A stretch of 64,000 bases of DNA, taken from NCBI GenBank assembly GCA_037039925.1, contig JAXRKP010000093.1, positions 71,001-135,000 of the forward strand. The letters are read 5' to 3'. Each line of letters begins with the position of its first letter. Within the stretch, counting starts at the first letter, position 1. Below are positions 35,388 through 47,182 of this stretch, in pieces. The notes beneath the pieces were generated by a model. That model had not been told where the DNA came from, did no database searches, and worked only from the letters and a program-made list of their open reading frames with translations. Origin of the DNA: Doris montereyensis (Eukaryota; Mollusca; Gastropoda; Nudibranchia; Dorididae). Position numbers and translations under genes: made by a program.

Positions 35388-37975
35388 TCGCTAACGTTGG
35401 TTTTATATCGTCATTAACCTTGCTTTTATATGATCATTAACCTTGGTTTGATATCGTCATTAACCTTGGCTTTATATCGTCATTAACCTTGCTTTTATAT
35501 GATCATTAACCTTGGCTTTATATCGTCATTAACCTTGCTTTTATATGATCATTAACCTTGGCTTTATATCGTCATTAACCTTGCTTTTATATGGTTGCTA
35601 ACCTTGCTTTTATAAGGTCGCTAACCTTGCTTTTATATGGTCACTAACCTTGCTTTTATATGGTCATTAACCTTGCTTTTATATGGTCATTAACCTTGCT
35701 TTTATAAGGTCACTAACCTTGCTTTTATATGGTCACTAACCTTGATTTTATATGGTCACTAACCTTGCTTTTATATGGTCATTAACCTTGCTTTTATAAG
35801 GTCACTAACCTTGCTTTTATATGGTCACTAACCTTGCTTTTATATGGTCATTAACCTTGCTTTTATATGGTCGCTAACCTTGCTTTTATATGGTCACTAA
35901 CCTTGCTTTTATATGGTCACTAACCTTGCTTTTATATGGTCATTAACCTTGCTTTTTATATGGTCACTAACCTTGCTTTTATATGGTCACTAACCTTGCT
36001 TTTATATGGTCACTAACCTTGATTTTATATGGTCATTAACCTTGCTTTATATGGTCACTAACCTTGCTTTTATATGGTCATTAACCTTGCTTTTATATGG
36101 TCGCTAACCTTGCTTTTATATGGTCATTAACCTTGCTTTTATATGGTCACTAACCTTGCTTTTATATGGTCACTAACCTTGCTTTATAAGGTCACTAACC
36201 TTGGTTTCATATCGTCATTAACCTTGCTTTTATATGGTCGCTAACCTTGCTTTTATATGGTCGCTAACCTTGATTTTATATTGTCATTAACCTTGCTTTT
36301 ATATGGTCACTAACCTTGATTTCATATCATCATTAACCTTGCTTTTATATGGTCACTAACCTTGATTTCATATCCTCATTAACCTTGCTTTTATATGGTC
36401 ACTAACCTTGATTTCATATCATCATTAACCTTGCTTTTATATGGTCGCTAACCTTGATTTCATATCCTTTAACCTTACTTTTTATATCATTAACCTTGCT
36501 TTTATATCATTAACCTTGCTTTTATATCATTAACCTTACTTTTATATCCTTAACCTTGCTTTTATATCATTAACCTTACTTTTATATCATTAACCTTACT
36601 TTTATATCATTAACCTTGCTTTTATATCATTAACCTTACTTTTATATCATTAACCTTGCTTTTATATCATTAACCTTTTTATATCATTAACCTTGCTTTT
36701 ATATCACTAACCTTACTTTTATATCATTAACCTTGCTTTTATATCATTAACCTTGCTTTTATATCATTAACCTTACTTTTATATCATTAACCTTGCTTTT
36801 ATATCATTAACCTTACTTTTATATCATTAACCTTATCTTTTATATCATTAACCTTGCTTTTATATTATTAACCTTGCTTTTATATCATTAAACTTTATAT
36901 CATTAATTACTTTTTATATCATTAACCTTACTTTTATATCCTCATTAACCTTACTTTATATCATTAACCTTACTTTTATATCATTAACCTTACTTTTATA
37001 TCATTAACCTTACTTTTATATCATTAACCTTACTTTTATATCATCAACCTTACTTTTATATCCTCATTAACCTTACTTTTATATCATTAACCTTGCTTTT
37101 ATATGGTCGTTAACTTTACTTTTGTATCATTAACCTTATTATTATATCATCATTAACCTTGCTTTTATATCGTCATTGACCTTGGTTTTATATCGTCATT
37201 AACCTTGCTTTTATATCGTCATCAACCTTGCTTTTATATTGTCATTGACCTTGCTTTTATATCGTCATCAACCTTGCTTTTATATTGTCAAAACCTTGGT
37301 TTTATATTGTCATTGACCTTGGTTTTATATCGTCATCAACCTTGCTTTTATATTGTCATCAACCTTGCTTTTATATTGTCATTGACCTTGCTTTTATATC
37401 GTCATCAACCTTGCTTTTATATTGTCATTGACCTTGCTTTTATATCGTCATCAACCTTGCTTTTATATTGTCATTGGTCATATCGTCATCAACCTTGCTT
37501 TTATATCGTCATTAACCTTGGTTTTATATCGTCATTGCTTTTATATAGTCATTAACCTTGCTTTTATATCGTCATTGCTTTTATATAGTCATTAACCTTG
37601 CATTGTATAGTCATTAGCTTGCTGTCATTGCTTTTATATAATCATTAACCTTGCTTGTTATAATCATTCATTGCTTTTATATAGTCATTAAGCTTGCTGT
37701 TATATCGTCATTGCTTTTATATAATCATTAAGCTTGCTGTTATAATCATTCATTGCTTTTATATAGTCATTAAGATTGCTTTTATATAGTCATTAAGCTT
37801 GCTGTTAAATTGTCATTGCTTTTATATAGTCATTAAGCTTTGCTTTTATATAGTTATTAAGCTTGCTGTTATATCATCATTGCTTTTATATAGTCATTAA
37901 GCTTGCTGTTATATCTGTCATTAACCATTGCTTGCTGTTATATCAATATCAACCTTGCTTTCATATTGTCATTTT
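35388..37975. repeat. long minisatellite, 19-25-bp units, about 115 copies
   Basis: The unit is a variation on ACCTTGCTTTTATATGGTCA. Domains differ: GGTCACTAACC (35.6-36.4 kb), ATCATTAACC with shorter units (36.46-37.1 kb), CGTCATCAACC/TGTCATTGACC alternation (37.2-37.5 kb) and AGTCATTAAGC (37.6-37.9 kb). Confidence 0.97.
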
Positions 37976-38229
37976 CATAAATGCTTCGCACCACAACGTG
38001 ACATTGTTGTGATTCAAATGTTTCATTAATTTTTTAAACATAACACATCGTCAGACAAAATTTGGAGGATAAATTCAGGAGAAACGAAACAACCCTCATA
38101 AGCTTCAATAAACATACTTAGGTTATGATCAATCCTTCATGAATTATCTCCTATTGAATTAGACAACGGATCTAAATAACTATAAGTACACATTGATTGA
38201 CAACGCCAGGGATGTGACTCAAAACTCAC

Positions 38230-38338
38230 ATGTTGACGCGGAAGTCACTTTCTGCATACAACACTTTGCAGTAACTGCGCATGCCGTCTCTTCCTGCTCG
38301 TCCAATCTCTTGATAGTACGACTCAATGTCTTTAGGAG
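38230..38338 (-). CDS. WRN: WRN exon 13: motif VI with arginine finger
   Basis: A 109-nt exon from ATTTCAG to AT|GTGAGT. It encodes [20 protein letters not shown], then [17 protein letters not shown]-x-x-G-R-A-G-R-D-G is motif VI and carries the arginine finger. The split Met codon is completed by the first base of exon 14. Confidence 0.96.
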
Positions 38339-38339
38339 C

Positions 38340-38470
38340 TGAAATATTAACAAGGGAAAAATGTCTGTGAGAGAAGAGATGAAAGATAAGTGAAAAAAAA
38401 GAAGGAAAGGAAAGAAGTAAGGCCTACCAGAAGCACCCGCCAACCGCCCGCAGTGTGGAATAGGAGAGAA
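38340..38470 (+). repeat. D repeat, partial, adjoining exon 13
   Basis: The right half of D (GATGAAAGATAAGTG, AAGGCCTACCAGAAGCACCC, CCGCCAACCGCCC) lies directly at the acceptor of exon 13. Confidence 0.75.
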
Positions 38471-38564
38471 AGAGACACACAAAGAGTTTGTTTCATCACA
38501 CGCAGCAATGTTATGGTGGCCCGCCACCATCCATGAGATAAAGACAAAGATAAAGAGAGAAAGA

Positions 38565-38712
38565 ATTTTGTTTGCTTCATTGAATTGTACCCTGTCCATC
38601 ATGCTCGCATGCAGTTATCTCAGGGTGAATTCAGAAGACCAGAAATACATGTGCCATGAGAAAGAGTGAAAGGAAAGAAGTTGATCCTACCAGAACCCCT
38701 GACAATCGCCAT
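38565..38712 (+). repeat. D repeat copy
   Basis: From CATTGAATTGTACCCTGTCC to CCTGACAATCGCCATTG. Confidence 0.8.
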
Positions 38713-38799
38713 TGCAAGAGAGACAGACAGAAAGAGAGAAAGAAAAGTTTATAGTGACTTCTTCTTTCCATTATCAGCGTGGAGACGGATAAGAGAAAA

Positions 38800-39590
38800 C
38801 TTACTGACAGCAAGATCAAATGATGGAGCAATAAGATTATGAAGGACAAAAAAATTACTGACAGCAAGATCAAAAGATGAAGCAATAAGATTATGAAGGA
38901 CAAAAAAATTACTGACAAGATCAAAAGATGAAGCAATAAGATTATGAAGAACAGAAAAATTATTGACAGCAAGATCAAAAGATGAAGCAATAAGATTATG
39001 AAGGACAGAAAAATTAATGACAGCCAGATCAAAAGATGAAGCAATAAGATTATGAAGAACAGAAAAATTAATGACAGCAAGATCAAAAGATGAAGCAATA
39101 AGATTATGAAGGACAGAAAAATTAATGACAGCAAGATCAAAAGATGAAGCAATAAGATTATGAAGGACAGAAAAATTACTGACAGCAAGATCAAAAGATG
39201 AAGCAATAAGATTATGAAGGACAGAAAAATTAATGACAGCAAGATCAAAAGATGAAGCAACAAGATTATGAAGGACAGAAAAATTACTGACAAGATCAAA
39301 AGATAAAGCAATAAGATTATGAAGAACAGAAAAATTATTAACAGCAAGATCAAAAGATGAAGCAACAAGATTATGAAGTACAGAAAAATTACTGACAAGA
39401 TCAAAAGATGAAGCAATAACATTATGAAGGACAGAAAAATTAATGACAGCAAGATCAAAAGATGAAGCAATAAGATTATGAAGGACAGAAAAATTAATGA
39501 CAGCAAGATCCAAAAGATGAAGCAACAAGATTATGAAGGACAGAAAATTAATGTCAGCAAGATCAAAAGATGAAGGACAGAAAAAGTGAA
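38800..39590. repeat. minisatellite, unit 54 bp, about 15 copies
   Basis: The core is GACAGCAAGATCAAAAGATG followed by AAGCAATAAGATTATGAAGG and ACAGAAAAATTAAT. The unit is 18 codons, so two minus-strand frames stay open for about 290 codons as hydrophobic 18-residue repeats. I regard these as non-coding. Confidence 0.96.
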
Positions 39591-39687
39591 AGAATAGAAA
39601 CAAACAAACATTCCAGTGTCTACCAGCCAATCACAAAAAGAAAAAAAGAAGGGAAAAGTGTAGTGAGCTGAGAATGACGAACTTTAC

Positions 39688-39760
39688 CTCCGTAGTGAAT
39701 GACTCGTCTAACATCGGGCTTGTCTATCCCCATGCCAAAAGCCACAGTGGCCACAATCAC
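39688..39760 (-). CDS. WRN: WRN exon 12: motif V
   Basis: A 73-nt exon from CATTCAG to G|GTAAAGT. It encodes [20 protein letters not shown], then I-H-Y-G-G. V-A-T-x-A-F-G-M-G-I-x-K is RecQ motif V. Confidence 0.96.
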
Positions 39761-39827
39761 CTGAATGTTTAGGAGAAAATTACAGCCGTAACATCTGTGA
39801 TATTGCAATATACTCATATCAGAGTGA

Positions 39828-39970
39828 TTTGTTTGTTCATTGAATTAAACCCTGTCCACCATTGCAGTGATCTCAGGGGGAATTAAGAGGAAACAGCAAG
39901 ATGAAAGATAAGTTAAAAAGAAGTAAAGGAAAGAAGGACCTACCAGCATCTCCCGCTAACTCTCAGTGTG
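39828..39970 (+). repeat. D repeat copy
   Basis: From CATTGAATTAAACCCTGTCC through GGAAACAGCAAGATGAAAGA to GGACCTACCAGCATC. Confidence 0.85.
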
Positions 39971-40109
39971 AGTTAAGACATGAAAATTTATTACTGAGGA
40001 AGTAGCCACACGTTTTGATAAAAAAAACACCAAAAAAATATATGAATAAAATATTTTTGAAGTATACAAATACATTTTGTAAAATCCCAAACACAATGAA
40101 AGCCACATT

Positions 40110-40262
40110 GTAAAGTAAAACAAAGTTCCTTCGAGACCCTTACGGCTGAAAGAGCCACCTTATATCCTTGTTTCTAAAGCATAAAGTAGAACAGGCCATA
40201 ACAATCCATTCCTAGACAGGACGCTATTTCTAAGCTGTTGCTGGTACCCATTTGGGGAAAAA
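40110..40262 (-). mobile_element. SINE family B, 3' part
   Basis: Tail and body in reverse orientation (AAAGTTCCTTCGAGACCCTT). The head is missing. Confidence 0.7.
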
Positions 40263-40285
40263 AGTAGGACCCACCAATAGCAGTG

Positions 40286-40546
40286 TGTGGTGTTGGTAGC
40301 CGAGCGGTCAGGCTGTCGGACTGCGGATCATGAGGTCCCAGGTTTGAATCCTACAAAAGCTAGGGTCCGACATTGTGCTCCATGGGAAAGACACTTAACA
40401 GGCATTTCCCCCACTCAACCCAGGTGCAAATGGGTACATAAACACTAGCTTGTAAAAACCAGGAGGTGATTATTATCACGCAATTGGAACTGGGATAAGC
40501 TCCGGCCCTGTGGGCTGTAAGGGCATTGATGGATCTTTACTTTAAT
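40286..40546 (+). mobile_element. SINE family B, full-length copy
   Basis: The head GGTGTTGGTAGCCGAGCGGT and box B CAGGTTTGAATCCTA are followed by the complete body to GATGGATCTTTACTTTA. It is the best-preserved plus-strand copy. Confidence 0.88.
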
Positions 40547-40632
40547 TTTTTTTACCAATAGCACCACCGGACGTTGGAATGTGGTTTGAGTGAGCATGAT
40601 GTCGTTAATGTTATGGTTGCAATGCCTCTTAC

Positions 40633-40724
40633 CTGAATCTCGTCATTCAAGAATTTGTGGTGAGCTTCCTGTCTGGCGTTGGGAGTCAGGCCGGCATGGT
40701 AGGCCATACAGGGAACTTTCAAAC
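40633..40724 (-). CDS. WRN: WRN exon 11: helicase lobe 2, Y-H-A-G-L
   Basis: A 92-nt exon from CCCCCAG to CAG|GTAAGA. It encodes G-L-K-V-P-C-M-A-Y-H-A-G-L-T-P-N-A-R-Q-E, ending F-L-N-D-E-I-Q. Y-H-A-G-L is invariant in RecQ helicases (motif IVa region). Confidence 0.95.
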
Positions 40725-40739
40725 CTGGGGGTAAACAAC

Positions 40740-40890
40740 TAGATTTGGTTTCATTGCAGTTTACCCTGTACACCATATGCTGTGCTCTCAAGAGTCAGAG
40801 TGAACTAAGAGGGAACAGCAAGATGAAAGACTTGTGAGAAAGAGTGGAGGGGAAAGAAGAAGGACCTACCAGCAGTGCCGGCCAACCACC
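40740..40890 (+). repeat. D repeat copy
   Basis: From GTTTACCCTGTACACCATAT to GGACCTACCAGCAGTGCCGG, about 15 bp from the acceptor of exon 11. Confidence 0.85.
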
Positions 40891-40894
40891 CATT

Positions 40895-41218
40895 GAAGGA
40901 TGAAAAGGATGACACTTCACTTGTACATTTAATGGAATTCATCATGAGAAGGATGACACTTCACTTGTACATTTCAATGCAATTCATCATGAGAAGGATG
41001 ACACTTCACTTGTACATTTCAATGCAATTCATCATGAGAAGGATGACACTTCACTTGTACATTTCAATGCAATTCATCATGAGAAGGATGACACTTCACT
41101 TGTACATTTCAATGCAATTCATCATGAGAAGGATGACACTTCACTTGTACATTTCAATGCAATTCATCATGAGAAGGATGACACTTCACTTGTGCATTTC
41201 AATGCAATTCATCGGCCG
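40895..41218. repeat. minisatellite, unit 45 bp, 7 copies
   Basis: The core is ATGAGAAGGATGACACTTCA followed by CTTGTACATTTCAATGCAAT. It gives a 117-codon plus-strand frame of 15-residue repeats. Confidence 0.97.
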
Positions 41219-41239
41219 ACAGCCATAACTTGCACTAAC

Positions 41240-41538
41240 TAAGCAAGTAAAGTTCCTTCAAGGCCCCTTAAGGCTTATAAAGCCGGAGCTTATTCTGGTT
41301 TCTATAGTGTGAAGCGTAACAGGAGATAAGAATCAACTCCTGGCCAGGACGCTAGTCTGACGCAGGTTTTTACTCCCAAACTTGTACCCATTTACACCTG
41401 CGTGGAGGGGGAAATGCGTGTTGTGTCTTTCCCAAGGAACACAACGTCGGACCTGGCTTTGCTTGGATTTGAACTTGGGACCTACCTCATGATCCCCAGT
41501 CCGGCAGCCTAACCGTTCGGCCACCGACGCCACTTGCA
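41240..41538 (-). mobile_element. SINE family B copy
   Basis: A full reverse-orientation copy from the tail GTAAAGTTCCTTCAAGGCCC to the head GTGGCCGAACGGTTAGGC-like region. Confidence 0.85.
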
Positions 41539-41634
41539 CTAAACAGGGCACAAAGTAGTGAACAAACCAAAACAGTTTAGGAGATACTAGGGGTGTTTTA
41601 GGAGGTGTTCAAAAATTCCAAAAGGATCTGATTG

Positions 41635-41780
41635 ATTTATTGATTTAAATCTACCTGCCCGCCATATGCAGTGATCTCAGGGTGAATTAAGAGGAAACCC
41701 GTCAAGATCAAGGATGAGTGAAAGAAAAAAAGAAAGAAGTAAAACGATCTATCCCGCCTTACTCTAGCATCTTCCCATTC
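41635..41780 (+). repeat. D repeat copy
   Basis: Contains GCCATATGCAGTGATCTCAG and GGTGAATTAAGAGGAAACCC. The right end is diverged. Confidence 0.8.
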
Positions 41781-42335
41781 ATGCACATCACTCAGACACT
41801 CACATGGCACACATGGCAGTGCTGTGTTGTGCTTTAAAACTCTTGGAAATTTAGTGGATGAAAGAATAATCAACAATGACGTCTTAACAGCCAAGAGAAT
41901 GTTAGACTGAGTCAGTGATGAGTTGACACTTTAGGAAGTTCTGGTAAAGTAAAGTTCCTTTAGGGGTTTTTTATGATATTTTATGACTGTCTTCTCAAAC
42001 TTGACCGTACTGGTATCCATTCATAATATCTAAATATGTTTATCTTTAGGGGTAGTCAAAATCACCATAAGGACCCCCCCACCACTTATTGCCATAAAAT
42101 CTGATATAAGCTCTGGCTCTATGGGTAGTAATGGCACTCATTGAAGGAAATTCACTGTTTGCTTTACTCATCATAAAAACAAGATGGTCAAATGGTTAAA
42201 AGGCATTGTACCGTGACTGACCCGGCTGTATTGTGTTCAAGCCCCACTTCAGGCCTTTCCTTTTTTTCCTCTTGGCCAAGAAGATTTACTCTTTTGCTTA
42301 CTTGGACATGTGACTCCAGTTGCATCGAGCGTGAG
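41781..42335. other. mostly unique intronic sequence
   Basis: Includes a broken SINE family B tail at about 41945-42170. No exon was seen. Confidence 0.5.
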
Positions 42336-42337
42336 CC

Positions 42338-42742
42338 CATGATTCATATTCTCTTCTTTTAACTCATTGAGCCCGATGATAGTCTATATTCTCTGCTTTT
42401 AACTCATTGAGCCCGATGATAGTCTATATTCTCTTCTTTTAACTCATTGAGCCCGATGATAGTCTATATTCTCTTCTTTTAACTCATTGAGCCCGATGAT
42501 AGTCTATATTCTCTTCTTTTAACTCATTGAGCCCGATGATAGTCTATATTCTCTTCTTTTAACTCATTGAGCCCGATGATAGTCTATATTCTCTTCTTTT
42601 AACTCATTGAGCCTGATGATAGTCTATATTCTCTTCTTTTAACTCATTGAGCCCGATGATAGTCTATAGTCTTTTTAACTATTCTCGATGATTCTTTTAA
42701 CTCATTGAGCCCGATGATAGTCTATATTCTTCTTTTAAGAAT
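42338..42742. repeat. minisatellite, unit 40 bp, about 10 copies
   Basis: The core is AACTCATTGAGCCCGATGAT followed by AGTCTATATTCTCTTCTTTT. Units are nearly identical, so the array is young. Confidence 0.97.
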
Positions 42743-42944
42743 TTGAAATGCCAGGCACAGCACCTTTTGGTACCCGCCCAGACGGCACTAATTTTTTTTC
42801 TTGATTCGTCACAAAAACTTTTTTCTCTCCAGAAATACAGCACAACATTACACTTACATGACTGCTAACCTTTCAGATTAAATAATATTCCAGAAAACAT
42901 TGATAATTTAACTTGAATTAATTAACCCCTTTTAATGTAAATAA

Positions 42945-43200
42945 TAAAAAATGCTGCTGATCGCAGGCCTTTTTGGCAAAATGTGACGGTGGTTCTGTAA
43001 ACTAAGAATGGTGTCTCTGGATATTCGCCCCAATTTCTCCGAGTTTTTGCTGTTAACTTGAGTGTTCTTTTCAACGACAAAAAAAGTAACCCGCATATCT
43101 GTACTTTTCAAGGTAAATGCACTTACTGACTCAAAACCCACCAAAAAACAACTCCTGATTACTTTTTTAAACATCAGTTGGCAGCGATGCACTTAAAAAC
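42945..43200. repeat. dispersed repeat F, copy 1
   Basis: It matches 47.33-47.57 kb over about 230 bp, sharing GGTGTCTC, CCCAATTTCTC, TGTTAACT and GTACTTTTCAAGG in order. The edge lies 5 bp from exon 10. Confidence 0.65.
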
Positions 43201-43204
43201 AAAC

Positions 43205-43365
43205 CTGAGACTGCGTTGGCAACAGCTGTTGTTTCGATTCGTGTTGGACAGTAGATTATAGTCGGTCCGTCAAATGAGAACTTCTTCCCGTCTTTCTGCA
43301 TCAAACTCTTTAAATCCGCCAGCAAGTCTCCCTGCTTTTTGATCACCGACAAGAACAGGTTCGGT
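43205..43365 (-). CDS. WRN: WRN exon 10: start of helicase lobe 2 and motif IV
   Basis: A 161-nt exon from TTTTTTTCAG to TCAG|GTTTGT. It encodes R-P-N-L-F-L-S-V-I-K-K and, after a Lys/Asp-rich stretch, F-D-G-P-T-I-I-Y-C-P-T-R-I-E-T-T-A-V-A-N. I-I-Y-C-P-T-R is RecQ motif IV at the start of the second RecA-like lobe. Confidence 0.95.
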
Positions 43366-43404
43366 CTGAAAAAAATGAAATTTAACACACGAAGTTACTT
43401 AAGT

Positions 43405-43490
43405 TTGTTTGCTTGATTGAAATTTACCCTGTCCACCATATGCATCGATCTCAGTTTGAATTATGAGAAAACAGCACAAGGTTTGCTTGT
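43405..43490 (+). repeat. D repeat, left half
   Basis: GATTGAAATTTACCCTGTCC to GAGAAAACAGCACAAG, directly followed by another copy. Confidence 0.8.
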
Positions 43491-43618
43491 TTCATTGAAA
43501 CTTACCCCGTCCACCATACACGGTGATGTCAAGGTGAATTAAGAGGAAACAGCAAGCTGAAATGAAAGGTGAGACTAAGGGAAAGAATGGGAGGACAAAA
43601 GTAGGACCTACCAGATTC
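43485..43618 (+). repeat. D repeat copy
   Basis: CATTGAAACTTACCCCGTCC to GTAGGACCTACCAG. In the gene sense it carries GGGGTAAGTTT, a strong donor-like sequence. Confidence 0.85.
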
Positions 43619-43619
43619 T

Positions 43620-43965
43620 GATTTGATTTGATTTGATTTGATTTACCCACATCCACAACTAAGGTAAGCTCAAGGGGTTTTTTTTGGTAGATTTTTTAAC
43701 TTTTGCCCAGGCAGCCCTGTAAACAGCCAAGGGATCTTGAACATGCACAGAGTGTTGTGATCTGCACATGGTACCTCCCTTTATCGTCCATCTCCTTGAC
43801 ACTAGGTGTCAATCCACCTACCTGGACAAGGGGTGTAGATTTTACTCGGAAAAAAATCGAGAAATTTTTAAACCACCTACAGGGCTTGAAACCCACCTAC
43901 TGGCTTGAGTGAACCCACCGGGTTGAGACCGACACCTTGCCTCTCGACTACCGAGTCCCCAAGAA
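43620..43965 (-). mobile_element. SINE family A, full-length copy
   Basis: Runs from the TTTGATTTGATTTGATTT tail repeat to the tRNA-like head ending GACTACCGAGTCCCC, with a small internal duplication around ACCCACC. Confidence 0.88.
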
Positions 43966-44122
43966 CGCAGAAGACCAAGGAACACACAGGGGAGGGAACT
44001 GGCGAGGGAACTGAAAAACGTGTGGAAGACTTGGGGGGGGGGGGCGAAAGAGTGGCACAGGACAGGGATTGCTGAGAAGCTTTAATAACTTGTTGATGGC
44101 CTATGCCCCATGAGGGGTAACA

Positions 44123-44268
44123 GGGCATGATCGTGATGTTGATGTTGATATTGATGTTGATGATAATGTTGATGATTCTGTTGATGATGATGGTGTTATT
44201 GATGATGGTATTGATGATGATGATGATGTTGATGATAGTGGTGGTGATGGTGATGTTGATGATAATAG
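44123..44268. repeat. (GATGTT)n/(GAT)n microsatellite
   Basis: GAT triplets with TTG and TGG variants. Confidence 0.95.
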
Positions 44269-44392
44269 TCACATCAAGTCACAATAACCGCCACAGAACA
44301 GAACGAGATAAGAAAAACACCTTTAGGTTTATTTTCATCTTTTCAATGACAAAAATAAAAAAATAATGAAAATAAAGGAAATTTCCAACTAC

Positions 44393-44499
44393 CTGTCAAA
44401 ACTTGTGCAAACCAGTTTAGGATTTTGTAACTTTAAGATGGAGCAGATGTCTTTTTGGACTGTGGCGGTAGCAGTGGCCGTGACAGCTAGAACAGGAAT
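44393..44499 (-). CDS. WRN: WRN exon 9: motif III (T-A-T-A)
   Basis: A 107-nt exon from TCTTCAG to AG|GTAGTT. It encodes I-P-V-L-A-V-T-A-T-A-T-A-T-V-Q-K-D-I, then L-K-L-Q-N-P-K-L-V-C-T-S-F-D-R. It carries RecQ motif III (L-T-A-T-A type) and the S-F-D-R-P-N-L linker between the two RecA lobes, which is completed in exon 10. Confidence 0.95.
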
Positions 44500-44511
44500 C
44501 TGAAGAGAGAG

Positions 44512-44930
44512 AAAAAAGGTCAATGGAATTTACGTTGCTTCATTATAAAAAGTCCTTGATAACATGAAGGGTTTTTTCTCTGACATTAGACCATGCCTAG
44601 TAAAGACTTTGTTTTCCTTCATTTTTTGTTTTTCTGGGGTTTAGTTGTTTAAACACTAAGCCTCAGTGAATGTGTTTCTACCTTCCTTACAACTTCATTA
44701 ATCATAAATAATTTCAATAGATTTGTTTCTCCAACATCTCTCCTCATTACTAGAGTCTTGTATGTATCCATTTACAATACAATCTGTCTATCATATTTCC
44801 TTCCTAATACGTTAATCCTTCGTTCCTAAGATGTAGGAAAATATTCATTTTTCTATTACAATAGCAATATCTATATTAGTGAAAGTTAGATTAAGTTAGA
44901 TTGTCACCAATCGTTAATGCAGACCTGCCA
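44512..44930. other. unique intronic sequence
   Basis: Nothing recognised. Confidence 0.5.
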
Positions 44931-44934
44931 AACT

Positions 44935-45060
44935 TGTGAAATTTGCCCTGTCCACCTTGCGTGGTGATCCCAGTTGGAGTTAAGAGGAAACAGCAAGATG
45001 AAAGAGAATAGAAAAAATGTAAGGAAAAATGAAGAACCTACCAGCACCTACCACAAATTG
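44935..45060 (+). repeat. D repeat copy
   Basis: GAAATTTGCCCTGTCCACCT to ACCTACCAGCACC. A 16-G run follows at 45076-45091. Confidence 0.82.
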
Positions 45061-45104
45061 CTCACCCAATTTCCTGGGGGGGGGGGGGGGGATCAAAGTG
45101 TAAT

Positions 45105-45695
45105 CTCAGCAATGAAATGCCATTTTCAAATTTCTGTTTTGTAGTTTCAGTGAAAATTACCCAGTCCACAATATATGTGATGATGTCAAGGTGTCATTTT
45201 CAAGTTTTCTGTTTTGTCGTTTCAGTGAAAATTACCCTGTCGATAATATATGTGATGATCTCAGGGTGTCCTATTCAAGTTTTCTGTTTTGTTGTTTCAG
45301 TGAAAATTACCCTGTCGATAATATATGTGATGATCTCAGGGTGTCCTTTCAAGTTTTCTGTTTTGTTGTTTCAGTAAAAATTACCCTGTCGATAATATAT
45401 GTGATGATCTCAGGGTGTCCTTTCAAGTTTTCTGTTTTGTTGTTTCAGTGAAAATTACCCTGTCGATAATATATGTGATGATCTCAGGGTGTCCTTTCAA
45501 GTTTTCTGTTTTGTTGTTTCAGTGAAAATTACCGTCCACAAAATACATGATGATCTCAGGGTGTTCTTTTTAAATTTTCTGTTTTGTTGTTTCAGTGAAA
45601 ATTACCTCGTCCACAATATATGTGATGATCTCAGGTTTTCCTTTTCAAGTTTTCTGTTTTGTTGTTTCAGTGAAGGGAAAGACGTAAGAGCTACC
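45105..45695. repeat. minisatellite built from the D repeat, unit about 76 bp, 7-8 copies
   Basis: Each unit holds GAAAATTACCCTGTCGATAA and GTGATGATCTCAGGGTGTCC, clearly the left part of D, joined to TTCAAGTTTTCTGTTTTGTT. Confidence 0.93.
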
Positions 45696-46080
45696 AATAC
45701 TCCCCACCAACTGCCCACTCCTTTCACAGCCAATGAAATGCCATTGTTGTGTGTATGTCCATTTAACTTATTTAACAGATGTTATCGTATTTCGAAGAGA
45801 GAGGTATACATACAATACATAGATACATAGATTGATACTAATTAGAGCTGTAGCAAGCTTGTAATACTGCTCGCTGCTTTAAGACTTTGATACAAGACTC
45901 AAGCCTGTAGACCCTCATACAACAATCAAATTGATACAAGACTCAAGCCTGTAGATCCTCATACAACAATCAAATCAGTCTTGCTGGCATCGCAGACACA
46001 GCCACAGTGACACTCACACACAGTCAGCGTCAGGGCACATCTCTCGCTTTGAAAAAAAGCCTGTACAGGTTATACTTTCG
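45696..46080. other. mostly unique intronic sequence
   Basis: Contains a direct duplication of TTGATACAAGACTCAAGCCT near 45.89 and 45.93 kb. Nothing else was seen. Confidence 0.5.
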
Positions 46081-46089
46081 GCGAACTGA

Positions 46090-46950
46090 ATTGAGTGTTG
46101 TAGGGTGTTGAATCAATGCAAGCAGATTCGAGTCTTGTAGGGTGTTGAATCAATGCAAGCAGATTCGAGTCTTGTAGGGTGTTGAATCACTGCAAGCAGA
46201 TTCGAGTCTTGTAGGGTGTTGAATCAATGCAAGCAGATTCGAGTTGTTTTAGGTGTTGCATCAATGCAAACAGATTAGAGTCTTGTAGGGTGTTGAATCA
46301 ATGCAAGCAGATTCGAGTCTTGTAGGGTATTGAATCAATTCAAGCAGATTCGAGTCGTGTAGGGTGATGCAACAATGTGAGCAGATTCAAGTCGTATAGG
46401 GTGTTGCATCAATGTGAGCAGATTCCAGTCTTGTAGGGTGTTGCATCAATGTGAGCAGATTCAAGTCTTGTAGGGTGTTGAATCAATGTGAGCAGATTCG
46501 AGTCTTGTAGGGTGTTGCATCAATGCGAGCAGATTCGAGTCTTGTAGGGTGTTGCATCAATGTGAGCAGATTCCAGTCTTGTAGGGTGTTGCATCAATGT
46601 GAGCAGATTCCAGTCTTGTAGGGTGTTGCATCAATGTGAGCAGATTCCAGTCTTGTAGGGTGTTGCATCAATGTGAGCAGATTCGAGTCTTGTAGGGTGT
46701 TGCATAAATGCAAGCAGATTCGAGTCTTGTAGGGTGTTGCATCAATGCAAGCAGATTCCAGTCTTGTAGGGTGTTGCATCAATGCGAGCAGATTCCAGTC
46801 TTGTAGGGTGTTGAATCAATGCAAGCAGATTCGAGTCTTGTAGGGTGTTGCATAAATGTGAGCAGATTCGAGTCGTTTAAGGTGTTGCATCGATGCGAGC
46901 AGATTTGAGTGTTGTAGGGTGTTGCAACCATGCAAACTAAATTGAGGCGT
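46090..46950. repeat. minisatellite, unit 37 bp, about 23 copies
   Basis: The core is TTGTAGGGTGTTGAATCAAT followed by GCAAGCAGATTCGAGTC, with GCATCAATGTGAGCAG variants. Confidence 0.97.
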
Positions 46951-47182
46951 GATAGGTATTTGCTTCTAACAACATTCACGTGACCTGCTCGCTGTGATGT
47001 CACTGCTCGCAAGATACAAACAATATGGAAATCCCGGAAGTCTTGTATCTTGCAATACTCTGAAACAGCGAGCTCTATACAGCTCTTATACAAATGGTTG
47101 TAATAGGCTTACTAACTCTATATCTATATCTTAACGTAGCAACTTATATTTTAAATTCCTCTCCCTCAACCACCAGGACAAT

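Noticed and set aside
40286..40360. tRNA gene
   Set aside because: A and B boxes are present but the cloverleaf is not, and the segment continues into a SINE body present many times.
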